The notes: generated from the letters alone by a model not told the origin. A stretch of DNA of 64,000 nucleotides from Arcobacter roscoffensis (GCF_024267655.1 NZ_CP100595.1:1116001-1180000), one strand, 5' to 3'; positions 7,681-16,302 are shown, numbered from the stretch's first letter. Numbers and translations are program-made.

Positions 7681-8588
7681 GTTTAGAAATAATCAACTCT
7701 CCTATTTTTGCAACCATTCAAGATAAAGGAAGATTCGGCTTTAATTCAATTGGAGTTACAAACTCAGGAGTTATGGATGAGTATGCTTATTTAATAGCAA
7801 ATAAACTTTTAGAAAATAGCGAAGATGAAAATATAATTGAAATAGCTTTTTCAAACGTAGAGTTTAAAGCTTTAAAAGATATAAAAGTTGCTCTTACAGG
7901 AGCTAAGTGTGAGTTTTTTATCAATAACACTTTGTATCCAACTTGGCAAACTTATAGTGTCAAAGCTGGCGATATAATAAAAGTTGGGAAGATAGAAGAG
8001 GGTGCTAGAGTTTATTTTGGTGTTAAAGGTGGCTTTGATATTAAAAAAGAGTTTGGTAGTAATTCAACAACACTAAAAGAAAAACTTGGTGGAATAAATG
8101 CAGATAGATTACAAAAAGGTCAAATCTTAGAGTCTAAGAAAATTAATGAATTTTATAATATTAGATTAAAAGAAAAATTTGTTCCTAAATATGAAGATAC
8201 TTTAGAGCTAAGGGTAATCTTGTCTTATCAAGATGAATTTTTCTATAAAGAGGAAATAGCTAAGTTTTTCTCTTCAATTTACACAGTATCAAATGAATTT
8301 AATAGAATGGGTTGTAAGCTTCAAGGTGAGCCTGTTTCTTGTAGTATTGATGGAATTATTTCTGAGGGAATTGGATTTGGTTCAATTCAAATACCAAGTG
8401 ATGGACAGCCAATCATTTTACTTAAAGATAGACAAACAATAGGTGGTTATCCTAAAATTGGCTCAGTTTTAAGTATAGATTGTTTTAAATTAGCTCAAGC
8501 AAAACCAAAAACAAAAATAAAATTTAAGCCTATAGAAATTAAAAAAGCCCAAGACATAGTAAAAAAGTTTTACTCTTCTTTACGATAA
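7677..8588 (+). CDS. pxpC: 5-oxoprolinase subunit PxpC (KipA-like)
   Basis: Biotin-dependent-carboxyltransferase-like protein of 303 residues (allophanate hydrolase subunit 2 family). It has the N-terminal IQDKGRFGFNSIGV segment, SGVMDEYAYLIAN, and the conserved IPSDGQPIILLKDRQTIGGYPKIG block near the C-terminus. It completes the PxpABC complex that converts 5-oxoproline to glutamate with ATP. It is translationally coupled to pxpB through an ATGA overlap. Its last 9 bases overlap the end of the convergent gene on the other strand. Confidence 0.94.
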   Translation: MSLEIINSPIFATIQDKGRFGFNSIGVTNSGVMDEYAYLIANKLLENSEDENIIEIAFSNVEFKALKDIKVALTGAKCEFFINNTLYPTWQTYSVKAGDIIKVGKIEEGARVYFGVKGGFDIKKEFGSNSTTLKEKLGGINADRLQKGQILESKKINEFYNIRLKEKFVPKYEDTLELRVILSYQDEFFYKEEIAKFFSSIYTVSNEFNRMGCKLQGEPVSCSIDGIISEGIGFGSIQIPSDGQPIILLKDRQTIGGYPKIGSVLSIDCFKLAQAKPKTKIKFKPIEIKKAQDIVKKFYSSLR

Positions 8589-9365
8589 AAGAGCTTCAAG
8601 AAGCTCTTTTGAGTCCGTCCCTTTTTCATAAGCTTTGATTTTATATTCAAAATTAGCTTTTAAAACAATACCTGATTTACTTTTTAAAGTGCTATTTGCT
8701 AAAAGTCTTTTTATATTATTGATTAGACTTTGTGCATCTTTTTGTGTTTTATCACTAAAAAGAACTAAAAATTTGTTGTTTAGAAATCTTACTATTTCAA
8801 ATTCACATTTGTCATCTTCTAAATGTTTTTTTAGGAAATTACAAATGAAAATAAGTAGATTATTTGAGATTACATCTCCATACTCTTTTTGAACATAATT
8901 ATAATCAACTAAATCAACCATAGAAATAATTCCATTGTTTTTGAAATAAGTATTTTCGTCTAAAACTTCATTGTACAGCCATTTTCTATTATATGAACTT
9001 GTTAAATCGTCTAAGAAAATTTTTTTATTTAGTTCTTGAATCTCTTTTTCTAAGTCATCCATATGTTTATAAATACTAGTTAAGGCATCGGTGTCTTTAT
9101 CCTCAATAGCCTTTTTTGTATCTTTTGCAACTTTTTTAAGCTCTTTTGCATTGTTTGCCGTAATATCCATATAGCTTTCAATTGTATTAAAGTCTTCAAT
9201 AATTAGTTCATTTATCTCATTATTAAATTTTTCATCATTAAAATCTATTTCTAAAGTTTTTGCATTTTTATTAAACTTTTCAAAATAAATCGATGGCATA
9301 ATTATTTCATTGTTTAATAGCTCATTTATAGTAAGATTTGTAATCTTTCTAAGCTCTTTTTTCAT
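8580..9365 (-). CDS. Degenerate GGDEF-domain protein
   Basis: Soluble protein of 261 residues. The N-terminal half is helical and acidic (about 40-115) and resembles a coiled or signalling linker. The C-terminal half aligns with a GGDEF domain: LDDLTSSYNRKWL at about 118-130 matches the usual D-x-LTGLxNRR start. However, the active-site GGDEF is replaced by LNNKF at 195-199, so cyclase activity is not expected. It overlaps the GGDEF-EAL gene upstream by four bases (ATGA), which couples their translation. A role as a c-di-GMP or protein-binding partner of that phosphodiesterase is likely but inferred. Confidence 0.8.
   Translation of the reverse strand: MKKELRKITNLTINELLNNEIIMPSIYFEKFNKNAKTLEIDFNDEKFNNEINELIIEDFNTIESYMDITANNAKELKKVAKDTKKAIEDKDTDALTSIYKHMDDLEKEIQELNKKIFLDDLTSSYNRKWLYNEVLDENTYFKNNGIISMVDLVDYNYVQKEYGDVISNNLLIFICNFLKKHLEDDKCEFEIVRFLNNKFLVLFSDKTQKDAQSLINNIKRLLANSTLKSKSGIVLKANFEYKIKAYEKGTDSKELLEALLS
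8587..8610. terminator. Bidirectional hairpin terminator between pxpC and the convergent gene
   Basis: AAAAGAGCTTC and GAAGCTCTTTT form an 11-bp stem over an AA centre. On the plus strand it begins at the pxpC stop; on the minus strand it lies within the last codons of the degenerate GGDEF gene. The flanking T-runs are short (4 bases). Confidence 0.6.
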
Positions 9366-10585
9366 TTCTTTTCTCCGATTATATTCCCAATTGGCTGGGG
9401 TTTACCTATGTAGTAGCCTTGCGAATAGTCAATTCCAACAGCATTTACATATCTTAATATTTTTAAATCACTTACAAACTCTGCAACTGTTTTTATATTT
9501 TGTTGTTTACAAAAGTGAACAATACTTTTAATTAGGTTTAAATAAATCTCTTCGTTTATTTTCTTTATTAGTGAACCATCAATCTTAATATAATCTACAT
9601 TTAGATTTAAGATATATTCATAGTTTGAAAAACCTGTACCAAAATCATCAATAGCTATTTTAACTCCATATTTTTTAACTTTTGCAATAAATTCGTTTAC
9701 TATATTGTAATTAGAGATTTTTTCACTCTCTAAAATTTCAATTGTAAGGTACTCACCGATATGATTTGTATTTATCTTTCCAATAATTGACTTTTGTACA
9801 TAAGGGTTTAAAATATCTGTATAGTCAAGATTTATACTAATGTGAATTTTGTATTTTATGATATAGTCAACAACTTTATCTATTAGCAGTTCCATTAGTT
9901 TATGATAAAGTCTTGCTTTTTTAGCTTTTTGAATAAAAACAAAAGGAGATAAAACATTCCCTTCTTTATCAAAAACTCTCATTAAAGCTTCATATTTATA
10001 AAGTTCTTCTGTATCTGAGTCTACAATTGCTTGTAAATATGGTTCAACAAGTTTGTTCTCTATATTGTAAGTTAGAAGCTCTATAATATTTTCATTACTA
10101 TGGTCATTTTCATAAAGTTTTGCATCATAATATGTAAAATGTATATTGTTTATTTTTGCATTGTATAAGGCTTTTTCAGCATAAACTCTTAAGTAAGAGT
10201 CTTTTGATTTAGAACAACCAATAGTAATATCAATATTAATAGGTGTTTGCTTTGTTTTAAGATTGAAATTATGGTTGATTACTTTTTTAAATATAAGCTT
10301 TCTAATTTCTGTAATTTCTTCTTGTGTTAAATTATCGTAAAGGGTTAAAGAAAAAACATCAGCATGTAAGTTTTTAAGTTCTGTATAGATATTTCTTTTA
10401 AGGGATTTTTTTATTAATTTCGTTATTTTATTTTTTAAAAGGCTTTTTAATTGATTAATTATAAAATCACCATTTTTAAATCCGTAGATTGCATTAATAT
10501 CCTTCATATAAAGGATATCAATCAAAAATAGAGTTTTTACATTTTTTTTATGTATTTGTTTGTATATAAAACCATTTAAAAACAA
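9362..10585 (-). CDS. GGDEF-EAL protein, probable c-di-GMP phosphodiesterase
   Basis: Protein of 407 residues without membrane segments. The N-terminal GGDEF-like domain (about 15-160) is degenerate: HADVF at 74-78 replaces GGDEF. The EAL domain (about 170-400) keeps the catalytic signature residues: EAL at 199-201, DDFGTG at 313-318, YIKIDGSLI, and the TVAEFV glutamate near the end. It should hydrolyse c-di-GMP to pGpG, with the GGDEF-like part perhaps binding GTP as a regulator. No ATG fits the N-terminus; the TTG at 10583-10585 has AAGG seven bases upstream. It is the first gene of a two-gene unit with the degenerate GGDEF gene. Confidence 0.88.
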   Translation of the reverse strand: MFLNGFIYKQIHKKNVKTLFLIDILYMKDINAIYGFKNGDFIINQLKSLLKNKITKLIKKSLKRNIYTELKNLHADVFSLTLYDNLTQEEITEIRKLIFKKVINHNFNLKTKQTPINIDITIGCSKSKDSYLRVYAEKALYNAKINNIHFTYYDAKLYENDHSNENIIELLTYNIENKLVEPYLQAIVDSDTEELYKYEALMRVFDKEGNVLSPFVFIQKAKKARLYHKLMELLIDKVVDYIIKYKIHISINLDYTDILNPYVQKSIIGKINTNHIGEYLTIEILESEKISNYNIVNEFIAKVKKYGVKIAIDDFGTGFSNYEYILNLNVDYIKIDGSLIKKINEEIYLNLIKSIVHFCKQQNIKTVAEFVSDLKILRYVNAVGIDYSQGYYIGKPQPIGNIIGEKK

Positions 10586-10604
10586 AAATTAACCTTATTT
10601 AAAG

Positions 10605-10713
10605 AAAGATAAATCATTATATATAATTTATCTTTAAGAATTGTAAAAAATTTAAATAAAAGTTATCAAATTTACAATTTTTATAAAGCTTTTTTGTAAA
10701 AACTTTTATTTAA
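10605..10713. repeat. Nested inverted repeats in the divergent intergenic region
   Basis: Three perfect inverted-repeat pairs lie in this AT-rich gap: AAAGATAAAT 10605-10614 with its complement at 10626-10635; AATTGTAAA 10639-10647 with 10671-10679; and the 13-bp TTAAATAAAAGTT 10652-10664 with 10701-10713. The last two pairs interlock rather than nest cleanly, so they could form alternative structures. They sit between divergent genes starting at 10585 and 10763. No gene is seen in the gap. Confidence 0.6.
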
Positions 10714-10762
10714 TACTATTTTTGATAAAATCCAGCAACTATATAAGATAGGATTTAAATAA

Positions 10763-11389
10763 ATGAAAAAGATAAATATAAAAGATTTATATATTGATAT
10801 TGATTTAATACAACTTAATGAATTTATAAAAGTAAATAAAACAATAATTATTGATTATAAGGGTAATTTACTCTCTGAAAATGAGAATAAAGAGGCTGTA
10901 GTGTTTATATCATCAAAACTTGATGAATTAAAGCGTATAAATGATTTAAAGCTATTAGGAACAACTCTTTTTGAAAAATATAAGCCTGTAGTTTCTGGAA
11001 CAAACTGTAAAATAAAACCTTTAAATAATTGGCAAGAAATTATTGATTTTAATAGAAAAACAATGCTTTACTTTGATCATCAAAGTGATGGGGTTGAAAT
11101 CTTTGAAGATTCCATTTTAGAAGATTATGGATGGCATGCTAGTGCCCTAGAAGTAAACTACAGACAAATCAGTGATTTTATAGAAGAAAACTGTGAAGGT
11201 GTTTTATTATGCTATGATAATGAAATACAATTTAGTGGTTTTGCAATAGAAGATAATATTGAAGATTTAAGATCTTCTGTAAAAAAGTTTATTATAGAAG
11301 AAGCTAAGAAAAATATTGAAACAAATGTTGTTGATTTAGATGATGAAGATGCTCAAGAAGCTTGTGAGTTTTTTGGTATAGAGGAATAA
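10763..11389 (+). CDS. Conserved-looking hypothetical acidic protein
   Basis: Soluble protein of 208 residues with no signal peptide or membrane segment; I do not recognise a family. It is rich in Asp, Glu and Lys, with a mixed alpha/beta pattern, a central KPLNNWQEIIDFNRKT segment and an acidic C-terminal tail (VVDLDDEDAQEACEFFGIEE). The start ATG has AGGATT upstream. The dedA-like gene begins one base after its stop, so the two are almost certainly co-transcribed. Confidence 0.75.
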   Translation: MKKINIKDLYIDIDLIQLNEFIKVNKTIIIDYKGNLLSENENKEAVVFISSKLDELKRINDLKLLGTTLFEKYKPVVSGTNCKIKPLNNWQEIIDFNRKTMLYFDHQSDGVEIFEDSILEDYGWHASALEVNYRQISDFIEENCEGVLLCYDNEIQFSGFAIEDNIEDLRSSVKKFIIEEAKKNIETNVVDLDDEDAQEACEFFGIEE

Positions 11390-11390
11390 A

Positions 11391-11921
11391 ATGGAAGAAT
11401 TGATTAGAGACTGGGGCTATATAGCTCTTTTTGCTTACTCATTTGGTGGTGGCTTTGTTGGTTTAGTATTTGCAGGGATTTTATCTTATGCAGGTGATTT
11501 GAACTTATTTATTTGTATTTTAGTAGCAGGGGTATCAAACTTTTTGGGTGATCAGTTTCTTTTCTTTTTAGCTAGAAAAAATAAAGCATATGCAAAAGAT
11601 ATGATGAAAAAATATGGAAGAAAAATTGCAATGGCACATTTACTTATGAGAAAATATGGCTCATTTGTAGTATTTTTCCAAAAATATGTTTACGGTATTA
11701 AAACTTTAATACCACTTGCAATGGGGCTTACAAAGTATTCAGGAATAAAGTTTTCTATTTTGAATATATTTGCAACAGCTCTTTGGGCAACTGTAGTAGG
11801 TTATGCATCTTACGCAGCAGGTGAGGTTATCTTAAGTTCAGCAGATGAGTTTAAGTATGTTGGTTTAGGAATTGTAGCAGTAATACTTCTTACAGTTTCT
11901 TACTATTTTAGAAAAATATAA
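11391..11921 (+). CDS. DedA/VTT-family membrane protein
   Basis: Integral inner-membrane protein of 176 residues. It has the DedA (SNARE-associated/VTT) layout: an N-terminal re-entrant hydrophobic region (about 10-55), a cytoplasmic basic segment, a second hydrophobic core with the QKYVYGIKTLIPLAMGL segment in the place of the usual GRF-x-PG-x-R motif, and a C-terminal helix (about 155-173). DedA proteins are linked to undecaprenyl-phosphate or phospholipid flipping and to proton-dependent homeostasis. The classic arginine motif is altered here, so substrate inference is weak. The downstream helicase begins 10 bases later. Confidence 0.85.
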   Translation: MEELIRDWGYIALFAYSFGGGFVGLVFAGILSYAGDLNLFICILVAGVSNFLGDQFLFFLARKNKAYAKDMMKKYGRKIAMAHLLMRKYGSFVVFFQKYVYGIKTLIPLAMGLTKYSGIKFSILNIFATALWATVVGYASYAAGEVILSSADEFKYVGLGIVAVILLTVSYYFRKI

Positions 11922-11931
11922 AGGCTATAAA

Positions 11932-13299
11932 ATTTCTACATTTAATAAATTAAATTTAAAAGATGAGTTTGTAAAAAACTTAGACTCATTAGAGTATAAA
12001 CAAATGACAAAGATACAAGAACTATCTTTACCACATACTTTAGACAATAAAGATATTATTGCTAAAGCTAAGACAGGTTCAGGAAAAACAGTAGCTTTTT
12101 CAATACCAATAGTAAATAAATTAGATGTTAAAAAGTTTAAAATACAGTCTTTAGTTTTAGCTCCAACAAGAGAACTTGCAAACCAAATAGCACAAGAAAT
12201 AAGAAAATTGTCACGTCATATTCATAATGTTAAGGTTTTAACTTTAACAGGTGGAGTTCCATTTAAACCTCAAGTAGCTTCACTTTTCCATGGGGCACAT
12301 ATAATTGTAGGAACACCAGGAAGAGTACTACAACATATTAAAGAAGAGAATATAAACTTCGAATCTTTAAATACATTTGTTTTGGATGAAGCAGATAAAA
12401 TGCTTGATATGGGATTCTTTGATGATATCAAACTTATTATTGATGAGCTTCCAAAACAAAAACAATCTATGCTATTTTCAGCAACTTATGAAGAAGGAAT
12501 TGAAAGTCTTGCTTCATTTGTTTTAAATGAGCCTATAAAAGTTGAAGTTGAAGATGAAGAAAAAGTTAACATAAAACAGGTTTTATATAAAGCAGATGAA
12601 GCTGTAAAAACTTCAATACTTCCATCACTAATTAGTTCAAATGAAGCTAATACTACTTTGATATTCTGTAATACAAAAGTTAAATGTGATGAGTTAGCAG
12701 ATGAATTATATGACTTAGGTTTAGATGTTTTAACTTTACATTCTGATTTAGAACAAAGAGATAGGGATGAGGTTATAACTTTATTTGCAAGTAAATCTTA
12801 TCCTATTTTAATAGCAACAGATGTAGCTTCAAGAGGTTTACATATTGATGATATTGATTTAGTAATAAATTATGATTTAGCAAGGGATGAAAAAGTTCAT
12901 ACCCATAGAATAGGAAGAACTGCAAGAGCTGGTAAAGGTGGTATGGCTATATCTTTATACGAAGCTTGGGAAGAAGAAAAAATAGAAGATTTAAAAGAGT
13001 TTTTTGATGATATTAAATTTGATGAAGTTTCAAATATAATAGAAAACCCATCTTTTAAAATTGATAGTGATTATAGAACACTCTTTATAAATGGTGGTAA
13101 AAAACAAAAACTAAGAGCAGGGGATATTTTAGGTGCTTTAACAGCAGGACTTGGTCTTGAAAAAACAAGTGTGGGAAAAATCACATCTTATGATTTTTGT
13201 TCATATGTTGCTGTTAAAAAAGAAGATATAAAAAAAGCACATGATGGATTAAGTAATAAAAGAATTAAAGGAAAATATTTTAGAGTTTTCATAAAATAA
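11932..13299 (+). CDS. dbpA: DbpA-type DEAD-box RNA helicase with apparent ATT start
   Basis: ATP-dependent RNA helicase of about 455 residues, probably acting in 50S ribosome assembly. Motifs in order: Q-motif FNKLNLKDEF...MTKIQ, Walker A AKTGSGKT, PTRELANQ, TPGRV, DEAD, SAT, ATDVASRGL, HRIGRTARAG, then a DbpA RNA-binding domain (about the last 70 residues; GDILGALTAGLGL to YFRVFIK). The first ATG (12004) would remove the Phe-containing half of the Q motif. The frame is open further up and contains no ATG, GTG, TTG or CTG. An AAGG at 11921-11924 is seven bases before an ATT at 11932, giving (M)STFNKLNL, exactly where relatives begin. I therefore infer an AUU start. Confidence 0.85.
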   Translation: MSTFNKLNLKDEFVKNLDSLEYKQMTKIQELSLPHTLDNKDIIAKAKTGSGKTVAFSIPIVNKLDVKKFKIQSLVLAPTRELANQIAQEIRKLSRHIHNVKVLTLTGGVPFKPQVASLFHGAHIIVGTPGRVLQHIKEENINFESLNTFVLDEADKMLDMGFFDDIKLIIDELPKQKQSMLFSATYEEGIESLASFVLNEPIKVEVEDEEKVNIKQVLYKADEAVKTSILPSLISSNEANTTLIFCNTKVKCDELADELYDLGLDVLTLHSDLEQRDRDEVITLFASKSYPILIATDVASRGLHIDDIDLVINYDLARDEKVHTHRIGRTARAGKGGMAISLYEAWEEEKIEDLKEFFDDIKFDEVSNIIENPSFKIDSDYRTLFINGGKKQKLRAGDILGALTAGLGLEKTSVGKITSYDFCSYVAVKKEDIKKAHDGLSNKRIKGKYFRVFIK

Positions 13300-13326
13300 C
13301 TTATTTCAAAAAGTAACCAAGTTTAT

Positions 13327-13363
13327 AAAAGTGAAGGTATAACTATTTAAATTCTTCACTTTT
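13327..13363 (+). terminator. Probable terminator after dbpA
   Basis: AAAAGTGAAG at 13327-13336 and CTTCACTTTT at 13354-13363 form a 10-bp stem with a 17-base loop. It begins 28 bases after the helicase stop. The T-run is short, so it may be a weak terminator. Confidence 0.5.
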
Positions 13364-13401
13364 AGAGCTTTTTAAATATAATTTAAATAGCTAGAGGAAA
13401 G

Positions 13402-15855
13402 ATGATACATATGATAAATAAAATTTTAAACTATTTTCTACTTAAAAATACACTTTTTCTTAAAATTATTTTAGTGTTTACTCTACCTGCACTTGGTATG
13501 CTTTATTTTAGTACAGTTTTAGTGTATGAAAAAGTTCAAACTTTAAACGAAGTAAAAAATGTACAAAAAAATATTGACTACACCTTAATCTCACAAAAAT
13601 TGATTCATTCTTTACAGCTTGAAAGGGGAATGAGTGCAATATATATTAATTCAAAAAAGAATATAAAGCAACTTAATCAACAAAAAGCATTTGTAAACAA
13701 GGCATATGAAAATTACTTAAATAAAACACTTAATCTTAAACTAAATAGTAAAACAATTGAAAAAATAAAAGATATCAAATTAAAACTTTACAAACTAGAA
13801 CCAATAAGACAGAGTGTTTTAAATGTAAATAGAAATGAAGTAGGTCTGATTTTTCAAGAGTATACACACATAATCAATTATCTAATAAATAGTTTAACAA
13901 GTATAAAACCTGTAAATTCAGCTACAAGCTTTAATAATAGATTTTCATACTTAGTAAATCTACTTGTACTAAAAGAAAACATGTCTATTCAAAGAGGCAT
14001 TATTGCAATGGCTATTGCAAGTAATAAAATAGAGCAAAAGACATTAAACGAATTACAAAAAAATAGTGTATTAGAACAAGAAAATATAAAACAGTTTTTA
14101 GTAAAAGCAAGCAATGAAGAAGTAGAAAGATTAAATACTCTTTTAAATTTAAATGAAACAAAAAAAATTAATGAAATAAAAAACTCTTTATTAAATAATA
14201 AAATTCCTACAGATATAACAGTTAAAAAGTGGTGGGAAATTGCAAGTGTTAAAATAGAAGCTTTAAGTGATATTTATAATTTTGTGGTTCTTCAAACTTC
14301 TAAATACTCAAAAAGTTTGCAAACAGAAGCATATATGGCTCAGATATTTAGTTTGGCATTTTTACTTGTATCTTTTTTAACATTAATTAGTCTTTTCTTT
14401 GTTTTAAGAAGTATTGTTTCAAATGAACAAAAAAGTTTTAATAAAATTAAAAAACAACAAGAAGTTTATAAACTTTTAAATAAAACAAATAAATTTTTAA
14501 TAAAAATCAATGATGAAAAAGAGTTGTTTTCTGAAATATGTAAATTGATTTATGAAAATAAAAATATGTCTTTTGGTTTTATTTATAAAATAAAAAGACA
14601 TAATAACTTTAAACTTATTGCTCAAGAGGGTGAATTAAAAGATATTTTAAATGAAAAGTTTAGGCGTGAAGAAAAAAGAGACAATTTAGTAAAAAAAGTA
14701 TTAGAAATAAACAATAATGTTATTGTAAATGATTATGAAGAAGAAAACATTTCACTTTTAAATGATGTAGCTACAACTTATGATATAAAATCTGCTGCTG
14801 CCTTTGCTATAAAAAAGTTTAAAAAAATTGATGCTGTTTTAGTTTTATATTCAAATGAAAAAGAGTTTTTTGATGAAGAAATAGAAATTCTTTTTGGAAA
14901 AATGATAAATGATATGAGTCATACTTTAGAAAGAATTGAGTATGAAAAAACAAGAAAAGAACAAGAAGATGAATTAAGGCTTGCTTCTTATGCTTTTGAA
15001 TCAAATGAACCTATGATTATCACAGATAAAGATACATTTATAATTAATGCAAATAATGCTTTTTGTAAGGTTATGGGTTATAGTAAAAATGATGTGATCG
15101 GAAGACGTCCTAGTATGTTTAAATCAAAACATCAAGATAAAGAGTTTTATAATAAACTTTGGTATGATTTAACAAAAAATGGCTCGTGGTCTGGTGAGAT
15201 TTATAATACAAAAAAAGACAAACAAAAAATACCTTTAAGATCAACTATTACAGCAATCAAAGACAATGAAGGACTTGTAACTCACTATTTAGGACAGTAT
15301 ATTGATATTAGTGAGCAAATAGATAAGCAAAAAGTATTAGAGTATCAAGCAACTCATGATAACCTAACAGGACTGCCAAATAGATTATTATTATTAGATA
15401 GAATTGAACATGCAATTACAAAGACTATAAGACATGATATTGTTGGAGGTCTTATTTTTATAGACCTTGACAACTTTAAACAAATCAATGATACTCTAGG
15501 ACATGATGTAGGTGATAAGCTTCTATTTGCAGTTGCTCAAAAGCTAAAAGAAAGTATTAGACAAGAAGATACAATAGCAAGAATTGGTGGAGATGAGTTT
15601 ATTGTATTAGTTGATTGTATTGGTTCAAATAGTGATGAAGCGAAAGAGAACTTAAGTAATTTAGCTCAAAAAATAAAAGAGTCTTTAAATAGTATAGAGT
15701 ATATAGATGGACATAAAAATATATCAACTCCAAGTATTGGTGTTACTTTATTTAAAGACTCATCTGTAACGGCAAGAGATATTATAAAACAAGCAGATAC
15801 CGCAATGTATGCAGCTAAAAAACAAGGTAAAAACTCAGTAGAGTTTTTTAATTGA
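13402..15855 (+). CDS. NIT-GAF-PAS-GGDEF diguanylate cyclase
   Basis: Membrane-anchored sensor of 817 residues. A helix at about 18-37 leads into a helical periplasmic domain (about 50-300) with LQLERGMSAIYI and VLKENMSIQRGIIAMA segments typical of nitrate/nitrite-sensing (NIT) domains. A second helix (about 312-334), a GAF-like domain (about 360-510), a PAS domain (about 530-650; EPMIITDKDTFIINANNAFC) and a GGDEF domain (about 655-817) follow. The catalytic RIGGDEF is intact, so it should make c-di-GMP. ATG 13402 has GAGGAAA closely upstream; ATG 13411 is a possible alternative. Nitrate or nitrite as ligand is inferred from the fold only. Confidence 0.9.
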   Translation: MIHMINKILNYFLLKNTLFLKIILVFTLPALGMLYFSTVLVYEKVQTLNEVKNVQKNIDYTLISQKLIHSLQLERGMSAIYINSKKNIKQLNQQKAFVNKAYENYLNKTLNLKLNSKTIEKIKDIKLKLYKLEPIRQSVLNVNRNEVGLIFQEYTHIINYLINSLTSIKPVNSATSFNNRFSYLVNLLVLKENMSIQRGIIAMAIASNKIEQKTLNELQKNSVLEQENIKQFLVKASNEEVERLNTLLNLNETKKINEIKNSLLNNKIPTDITVKKWWEIASVKIEALSDIYNFVVLQTSKYSKSLQTEAYMAQIFSLAFLLVSFLTLISLFFVLRSIVSNEQKSFNKIKKQQEVYKLLNKTNKFLIKINDEKELFSEICKLIYENKNMSFGFIYKIKRHNNFKLIAQEGELKDILNEKFRREEKRDNLVKKVLEINNNVIVNDYEEENISLLNDVATTYDIKSAAAFAIKKFKKIDAVLVLYSNEKEFFDEEIEILFGKMINDMSHTLERIEYEKTRKEQEDELRLASYAFESNEPMIITDKDTFIINANNAFCKVMGYSKNDVIGRRPSMFKSKHQDKEFYNKLWYDLTKNGSWSGEIYNTKKDKQKIPLRSTITAIKDNEGLVTHYLGQYIDISEQIDKQKVLEYQATHDNLTGLPNRLLLLDRIEHAITKTIRHDIVGGLIFIDLDNFKQINDTLGHDVGDKLLFAVAQKLKESIRQEDTIARIGGDEFIVLVDCIGSNSDEAKENLSNLAQKIKESLNSIEYIDGHKNISTPSIGVTLFKDSSVTARDIIKQADTAMYAAKKQGKNSVEFFN

Positions 15856-15897
15856 TTTATGCTAGAATTTTGCTTTTAAAAAATATAAGGAATTAAA

Positions 15898-16179
15898 ATG
15901 AAATCAGCAAGTGCAAGACACTTATTAGTAGAATCAGAAGAATTATGTAATGAATTAAAACAAAAAATTGCAAATGGTGAAAAGTTTGAAGATATTGCGA
16001 AAGAGTATTCAAAATGTCCATCAGGTGCACAAGGTGGAGATTTAGGTACATTTTTCCAAGGTCAAATGGTTCCAGAATTTGATAAAGTAGTATTTAACGA
16101 TGAATTAAATGTAGTTCATGGACCAGTACAAACTCAATTTGGATACCACTTATTAGAAACAACTGCTAGAAATGACTAA
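15898..16179 (+). CDS. Small parvulin-type peptidyl-prolyl isomerase
   Basis: A 93-residue single-domain rotamase of the PpiC/parvulin family. It shows the conserved ARHLLVESEE start, FEDIAKEYSKCPSG, GGDLGTFFQGQMVPEFD and the C-terminal FGYHLLE. There is no signal peptide, so it acts in the cytoplasm, like E. coli PpiC, catalysing cis-trans isomerisation of X-Pro bonds. TAGAAT and AAGGA upstream give a plausible promoter and ribosome site. A hairpin terminator follows directly. Confidence 0.93.
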   Translation: MKSASARHLLVESEELCNELKQKIANGEKFEDIAKEYSKCPSGAQGGDLGTFFQGQMVPEFDKVVFNDELNVVHGPVQTQFGYHLLETTARND

Positions 16180-16180
16180 A

Positions 16181-16205
16181 TAAAAGAGAGTTTTACTCTC
16201 TTTTA
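16181..16205 (+). terminator. Terminator after the parvulin gene
   Basis: TAAAAGAGAG at 16181-16190 and CTCTCTTTTA at 16196-16205 form a 10-bp stem over a TTTTA loop, starting just after the stop codon. Confidence 0.7.
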
Positions 16206-16250
16206 TACTTTTAAATAAGATAACTTTACTCCTCTTTAAGAAAAACCTAT

Positions 16251-16277
16251 TATAATATATTTATGCAACTTAGTTGC
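16251..16277 (+). promoter_or_regulatory. ribA promoter -10 box with overlapping start-site dyad
   Basis: TATAAT at 16251-16256 is a perfect -10 box. GCAACT-T-AGTTGC at 16265-16277 is a perfect 6+6 dyad that spans the expected transcription start, a typical repressor position. No riboswitch-like structure is apparent in the short leader before ribA at 16303. No cognate repressor is visible in the window. Confidence 0.5.
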
Positions 16278-16302
16278 AAAATAAAATAAATAAGAATAAA
16301 TT

